In this document: piece after piece, positions 32,000-32,093 of the stretch
Layout of the letters: each line of letters starts with the position of its first letter
Position numbering within the stretch: the first letter of the stretch is position 1
Assembly: GCA_905250885.1 (NCBI GenBank)
Contig: CAJNOQ010001398.1
Location: 1 to 32,093, forward strand
From: Didymodactylos carnosus
Lineage: Eukaryota > Rotifera > Eurotatoria > Philodinida > Philodinidae
Length of the DNA stretch: 32,093 nt
Reading direction: 5' to 3'
Position numbers and translations under genes: made by a program
Notes under the pieces: generated by a model
Told to the model about the DNA's origin: nothing
Database searches by the model: none
Seen by the model: the letters and a program-made list of their open reading frames with translations, nothing else

Positions 32000-32093
32000 A
32001 TACTTTTAAAAATCCAAGTACTTTAGGATTTTAGACGTGATATTCGGAAAGAGGGCGCATTTTTACATATACTACTTGGATTTTTAAAAGTAT
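32000..32093. mobile_element. 94-bp TIR pair at the window edge
   Basis: 21-bp perfect inverted repeats at 32000-32020 and 32073-32093 (core CTTTTAAAAATCCAAGTA). The right copy ends exactly at the window boundary, so the element may be longer. The 52-bp interior contains GATATTCGG, also seen near 7230. Confidence 0.8.

Noticed and set aside
1-32093. tRNA, rRNA and telomeric repeats
   Set aside because: No cloverleaf with the T-loop GTTCGANNC in proper context, no rRNA-like block and no telomere-type tandem repeat was seen.

Overview
The window looks like AT-rich nuclear DNA from a small invertebrate. Introns are mostly 50-65 bp with GT...AG ends, the host genes are metazoan secretory or Ig-type proteins, and transposable elements of many classes are packed together. 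A bdelloid rotifer (Rotaria- or Adineta-like) is my best guess. This is inference from style, since no diagnostic marker such as rRNA is present.

Host genes. (1) Minus strand, 5072-5284: a signal-peptide plus first-Ig-half exon that ends at a clean splice donor; the rest of the gene must lie further left, with a LINE copy in or beyond the intron. (2) Plus strand, 13813-15398: a complete nine-exon SEL1-repeat gene (361 aa). (3) Plus strand, 20667-20958: a two-exon remnant of a secreted ML/GM2-activator-like lipid-binding protein that breaks off next to transposon debris. (4) Plus strand, 28224-30908 and running off the right edge: nine exons of a quiescin-sulfhydryl-oxidase-like gene, with a thioredoxin domain and the start of the Erv/ALR FAD domain.

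Mobile DNA, left to right: a 5'-truncated RTE-type LINE with three nonsense codons (to 2575); fragments of other elements (2650-4803); a TAGGATT-rich element (6485-6777); a 403-bp near-perfect hairpin (6808-7210); a CAAGATCTTG-type element (12732-13530) with a partial direct copy at 18588-18868; a Penelope-like element (15945-18280) with hammerhead-ribozyme-like motifs in its inverted repeats, split by a MULE (16557-17848, 9-bp target duplication) and a foldback element (17872-18115); a TIR element holding a ~168-bp tandem repeat (19018-20368); a second hairpin copy (21255-21615); a CAAGAATCTTG-type element (22768-23430) and two solo ends; a GAGTACTCAT-type element (24498-25143) split by a 166-bp hAT-like MITE with an 8-bp target duplication; a second CAAGATCTTG-type element (26541-27052); and several small hairpins, including a 21-bp TIR pair at the right edge.

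The most notable signals are the hammerhead-like motifs, a set of sibling TIR families that each carry their own heavily iterated short palindrome, and a 233-bp inverted duplication with one mismatch, 13 kb apart. The long stretches 7.2-12.7 kb and 25.1-28.2 kb hold no gene I can recognise.
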